NCBI RefSeq assembly: GCF_001945445.1
Contig: NZ_MSXW01000022.1
Coordinates: forward strand, 124,001 to 188,000
Source of the DNA: Pseudomonas sp. PA27(2017)
Lineage (GTDB): Bacteria > Pseudomonadota > Gammaproteobacteria > Pseudomonadales > Pseudomonadaceae
Reading direction: 5' to 3'
DNA: 64,000 nucleotides
Under the pieces are notes generated by a model that was not told where the DNA came from, ran no database searches, and worked only from the letters and a program-made list of their open reading frames with translations. Every line of letters starts with the position of its first letter. Position 1 is the stretch's first letter. Position numbers and translations under genes: made by a program. Below are positions 62,156-64,000 of this stretch, piece by piece.

Positions 62156-62623
62156 ATGCATGACTCCCTAAGCGCCATCGACCGCCGAATCCTTCGTCTC
62201 ATGCAGCGCAATGCTGACCTCAGCGCCGCGGAAATCGCCAAGAAGGTCGAACTGTCCCAGTCGCCTTGCTGGCGCCGTATCAATCGCCTGCAGGAAGAAG
62301 GCTTCATCGAGCGCAAGGTAGCGTTACTCAGCCACAAGCGGCTCGGTTTCACCATCACGGTGTTCGTCAGCATCAAATTGTCCGCCCATGGGCGTAGCAA
62401 TCTGGATGAGTTCGAGCGTGCGATTGCCGGTTATCCCGAGGTCATCGAGTGCTACACCATGGCAGGTAGCTCGGACTATCTGCTCAAGGTCGTGGCGCGG
62501 GATATCGCCAGTTACGAGCGTTTTCTGCGTGATCAATTGCTGCAGCGGCCCCATGTGCAGGAGGCCCATTCCGGCATCGCGATGAGCGAAGTCAAGCGCA
62601 CTACTGAATTGCCTCTGGATTGA
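62156..62623 (+). CDS. Lrp/AsnC-family transcriptional regulator
   Basis: A 155-residue feast/famine regulator. The N-terminal helix-turn-helix is DRRILRLMQRNADLSAAEIAKKVELSQSPCWRRINRLQEEG (residues about 8-48) and the C-terminal RAM ligand domain contains VIECYTMAGSSDYLLKVVARD. It has a GGAAA site. Divergence from the indolepyruvate oxidoreductase (201-bp gap) suggests that it controls that gene in response to an amino acid. This pairing is known from other pseudomonads. Confidence 0.93.
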   Translation: MHDSLSAIDRRILRLMQRNADLSAAEIAKKVELSQSPCWRRINRLQEEGFIERKVALLSHKRLGFTITVFVSIKLSAHGRSNLDEFERAIAGYPEVIECYTMAGSSDYLLKVVARDIASYERFLRDQLLQRPHVQEAHSGIAMSEVKRTTELPLD

Positions 62624-62706
62624 CTCGCGAGAGTCGCCGTGCATTTTGCAATACAACAACTCAGGCACCTTGCAACATGCACGGAAAAGCGCAAGATATC
62701 TGAAAC

Positions 62707-62719
62707 TAAGTAATTGATT
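62707..62719 (+). promoter_or_regulatory. IHF consensus site upstream of the small-protein operon
   Basis: TAAGTAATTGATT matches YAANNNNTTGATW (reverse of WATCAANNNNTTR) at every defined position. It lies 27 bp upstream of a sigma54-type promoter, the usual place for IHF to bend DNA for an enhancer-binding protein. Confidence 0.6.
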
Positions 62720-62746
62720 TTAAAAGATTTTTTTTGAATAAATTCC

Positions 62747-62762
62747 TGGCACGGGAACTGCT
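62747..62762 (+). promoter_or_regulatory. Sigma54-type promoter of the small-protein operon
   Basis: TGGCACGGGAACTGCT keeps the full TGGCAC and the -12 GC with exact spacing; only one T of TTGC is changed to C. It lies 39-54 bp before the first small ORF. Confidence 0.7.
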
Positions 62763-62801
62763 ATCTCACTCGCATAGAATTCGAATGCGAGAACCCACCC
62801 C

Positions 62802-63038
62802 ATGAACAGCCTCATCGCCCTGGCCACTGCCATTGCCCTGACCCTGCTTGCAGGCGCCGCATTCGCCAATTTCCAGAACAACCAGCAACAGGCGACCGCC
62901 ATGCAGCTGGTTCAGCAGATGCGCGCCACTCCGGTGCAATTTCAACACGCCACCAAAGTCGAGCCTGGTCAATTTGCTGCCAAGCCGCTGACCACCGGTG
63001 AGTGGGAGCCACGTCCACAACAGCGCTTCACATTCTGA
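62802..63038 (+). CDS. Small secreted protein of unknown function
   Basis: A 78-residue protein. A clear signal peptide (residues 1-22, NSLIALATAIALTLLAGAAFA) is followed by a Gln-rich stretch (QNNQQQATAMQLVQQ) and a polar tail ending in RPQQRFTF. I do not recognise the family. No good ribosome site is seen. First of three small genes behind a sigma54-type promoter with an IHF site, so probably part of a regulated envelope function. Confidence 0.65.
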   Translation: MNSLIALATAIALTLLAGAAFANFQNNQQQATAMQLVQQMRATPVQFQHATKVEPGQFAAKPLTTGEWEPRPQQRFTF

Positions 63039-63048
63039 GTGCCTGATC

Positions 63049-63195
63049 ATGTGGAGCGTATTTTTCCCAGGTTTCGTGCTGCTACTGGCAACCATCACCT
63101 GTACAGCCATCTGGCTGATCGATGGACTCTCGGATAGAGCTCCACCCCAACACTCCAATGATGATCACAATGGTCCCCACGACCCTTTTTTCTAG
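63049..63195 (+). CDS. Small single-pass membrane protein
   Basis: A 48-residue protein with one strong hydrophobic segment (residues about 3-24, VFFPGFVLLLATITCTAIWLI) and a short His/Asp/Pro-rich tail (PPQHSNDDHNGPHDPFF) that could bind a metal. The frame is open further upstream, but this ATG, 10 bp after the preceding stop, fits an operon. Function unknown. Confidence 0.5.
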   Translation: MWSVFFPGFVLLLATITCTAIWLIDGLSDRAPPQHSNDDHNGPHDPFF

Positions 63196-63221
63196 AGGCA
63201 ACCCTGCCGCGCGAGGAGAGC

Positions 63222-63407
63222 ATGATGTCTAAACCAGCTGTATTGTTTCTGCTGATCGCGGTTCTATCAGGCGCTCTGCTTGCCTTGCCCGATCAGGCGA
63301 CGTGGCTCACATCCACCGCCAAGGTCACCCTGACGATGAGCAGTGTCGCCCTGGCCGTTGCCCTGCTGATCGGCAAGCGGGTCAAGTTCGACCCTATCCT
63401 GCGCTAG
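63222..63407 (+). CDS. Small two-helix membrane protein
   Basis: A 61-residue protein with two hydrophobic segments (about 6-22 and 33-51: PAVLFLLIAVLSGALLAL and VTLTMSSVALAVALLIG) and a basic end (KRVKFDPILR). A GAGGAGAG ribosome site precedes ATGATG, so either ATG can be used. Same direction and operon as the two preceding small ORFs. Function unknown; likely an inner-membrane protein. Confidence 0.65.
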   Translation: MMSKPAVLFLLIAVLSGALLALPDQATWLTSTAKVTLTMSSVALAVALLIGKRVKFDPILR

Positions 63408-63434
63408 GGCACGATCACTCTTCGCTCGAGCCAG

Positions 63435-63995
63435 CTATCGGCTGTCGATGAGCTGGAGTAACCGCTGCACGGCGTTATCGAGACTGCCGGAGTTATCGAG
63501 CCGGACGATGCGCTCGTCACCTTGCAGGAGGGCACTGCCAGCCAGCTCGGCGCCACGTATCAATCGCGCTTCGATCTGAACGGCATCTTCCCGGGCTCGC
63601 GCAAGTAATCTTTGCCTGAGAATGGCGGGTTCGACTTCCAACAGAACGGCAAGCAGATCGGGATACCTTCGGCGAGCCTCTTCCAGATAGCTCCGCGAGC
63701 CATTGACGATCACTTGGCAATCGTCCGCGAGCCACCCGTCTATTTCTCTGGGAATACCGTAAGCCAAACCATTGGCACGCCAGACCATGGCGAAATCGCC
63801 AGCGCGCTCGCGTTCGTCGAACTCGTCTGGCAACACCGCAATGGCTTGTTCACCCACCGCTTCGGCTGAACGGGTGATGACCCGCCGGGCTATGCGGCAG
63901 CGACGCCCCTCAAGATAGGGGTGCAGGCCTTGTAGCACGCTGTCCTTGCCGGCCCCCGAAGGTCCCATCAGGTAGATCAGCCTGCCAGCATTCAT
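63435..63995 (-). CDS. phnN: Ribose 1,5-bisphosphate phosphokinase PhnN
   Basis: A 186-residue guanylate-kinase-like enzyme that makes PRPP from ribose 1,5-bisphosphate in phosphonate breakdown. The P-loop GPSGAGKDS is near residues 10-18, and RRVITRSAE and ANGLAYGIPREID match the GMPK-like lid and substrate loop. The ATG is at 63993-63995, only 5 bp from the window edge. It is convergent with the small-membrane-protein operon (27 bp between stops). Other phn genes would be to the right of the window. Confidence 0.9.
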   Translation of the reverse strand: MNAGRLIYLMGPSGAGKDSVLQGLHPYLEGRRCRIARRVITRSAEAVGEQAIAVLPDEFDERERAGDFAMVWRANGLAYGIPREIDGWLADDCQVIVNGSRSYLEEARRRYPDLLAVLLEVEPAILRQRLLARAREDAVQIEARLIRGAELAGSALLQGDERIVRLDNSGSLDNAVQRLLQLIDSR

Positions 63996-64000
63996 CAAAC

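Overview
The window is chromosomal DNA from a Pseudomonas-type gammaproteobacterium. Evidence: the uvrB / aromatic aminotransferase / tRNA-Asn neighbourhood, the FleQ-FleS-FleR sigma54 flagellar cascade, a single continuous polar-flagellum locus (in P. aeruginosa these genes are split), a phnN neighbourhood, and a Fur-controlled small RNA that looks like PrrF. The single-locus layout fits pseudomonads other than P. aeruginosa, but the species cannot be fixed from the sequence alone.

Layout. 1-4.6 kb: start of gltX, a nucleoside deoxyribosyltransferase-like gene overlapping uvrB, and divergently an aromatic aminotransferase followed by tRNA-Asn. 4.8-8.7 kb: a 5-oxoprolinase operon (pxpA, a small unknown ORF, pxpB, pxpC) with a divergent LysR regulator and a perfect palindrome between them. 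8.7-8.9 kb: a small terminal-inverted-repeat element (MITE-like). 9-18 kb: fleR, fleS, fleQ, a FliT-like chaperone gene, two fliS paralogues, fliD, flaG and flagellin fliC with two tandem sigma28 promoters.

18.1-39.2 kb: a 15-gene flagellin glycosylation island between fliC and flgL, the position of the P. aeruginosa island. It encodes a pseudaminic-acid pathway (pseB, pseC, pseF, pseI, pseG, with no visible pseH acetyltransferase), two ATP-grasp proteins (one fused to a HAD domain), a metallo-beta-lactamase-fold protein, three SAM methyltransferases, a TagD-like CDP-glycerol cytidylyltransferase paired with a TagB/TagF-like glycerophosphotransferase, a VioA-like sugar aminotransferase, a TPR-like protein with sialyltransferase-like (GT29) motifs, a GT2 transferase and the giant FgtA-like transferase. 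A sigma54-type promoter precedes the island. This is the most novel part of the window. The inferred product is flagellin carrying a nonulosonate and/or aminodeoxysugar glycan decorated with glycerol phosphate.

39.3-55.6 kb: flgL-K-J-I-H-G-F and flgE-D-C-B as two operons read leftward, each with a near-perfect sigma54 promoter; then cheR-cheV leftward and flgA, flgM (sigma28 promoter), flgN and flgZ (PilZ/YcgR) rightward. 55.6-64 kb: an MFS transporter, a YceH/DUF480 protein, the PrrF-like sRNA with Fur boxes, tRNA-Arg(CCT), a second MITE-like repeat, a fused indolepyruvate ferredoxin oxidoreductase with divergent Lrp-type regulator, three small secreted or membrane proteins behind an IHF-site/sigma54 promoter, and phnN at the edge.

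The genes work together as the Pseudomonas flagellar hierarchy: FleQ with sigma54 switches on fleSR; FleR with sigma54 switches on the rod and hook operons, and a sigma54 promoter likely couples the glycosylation island to this tier; FliA (sigma28) drives fliC and flgM. Coordinates and motifs were read by eye; no database search was run.
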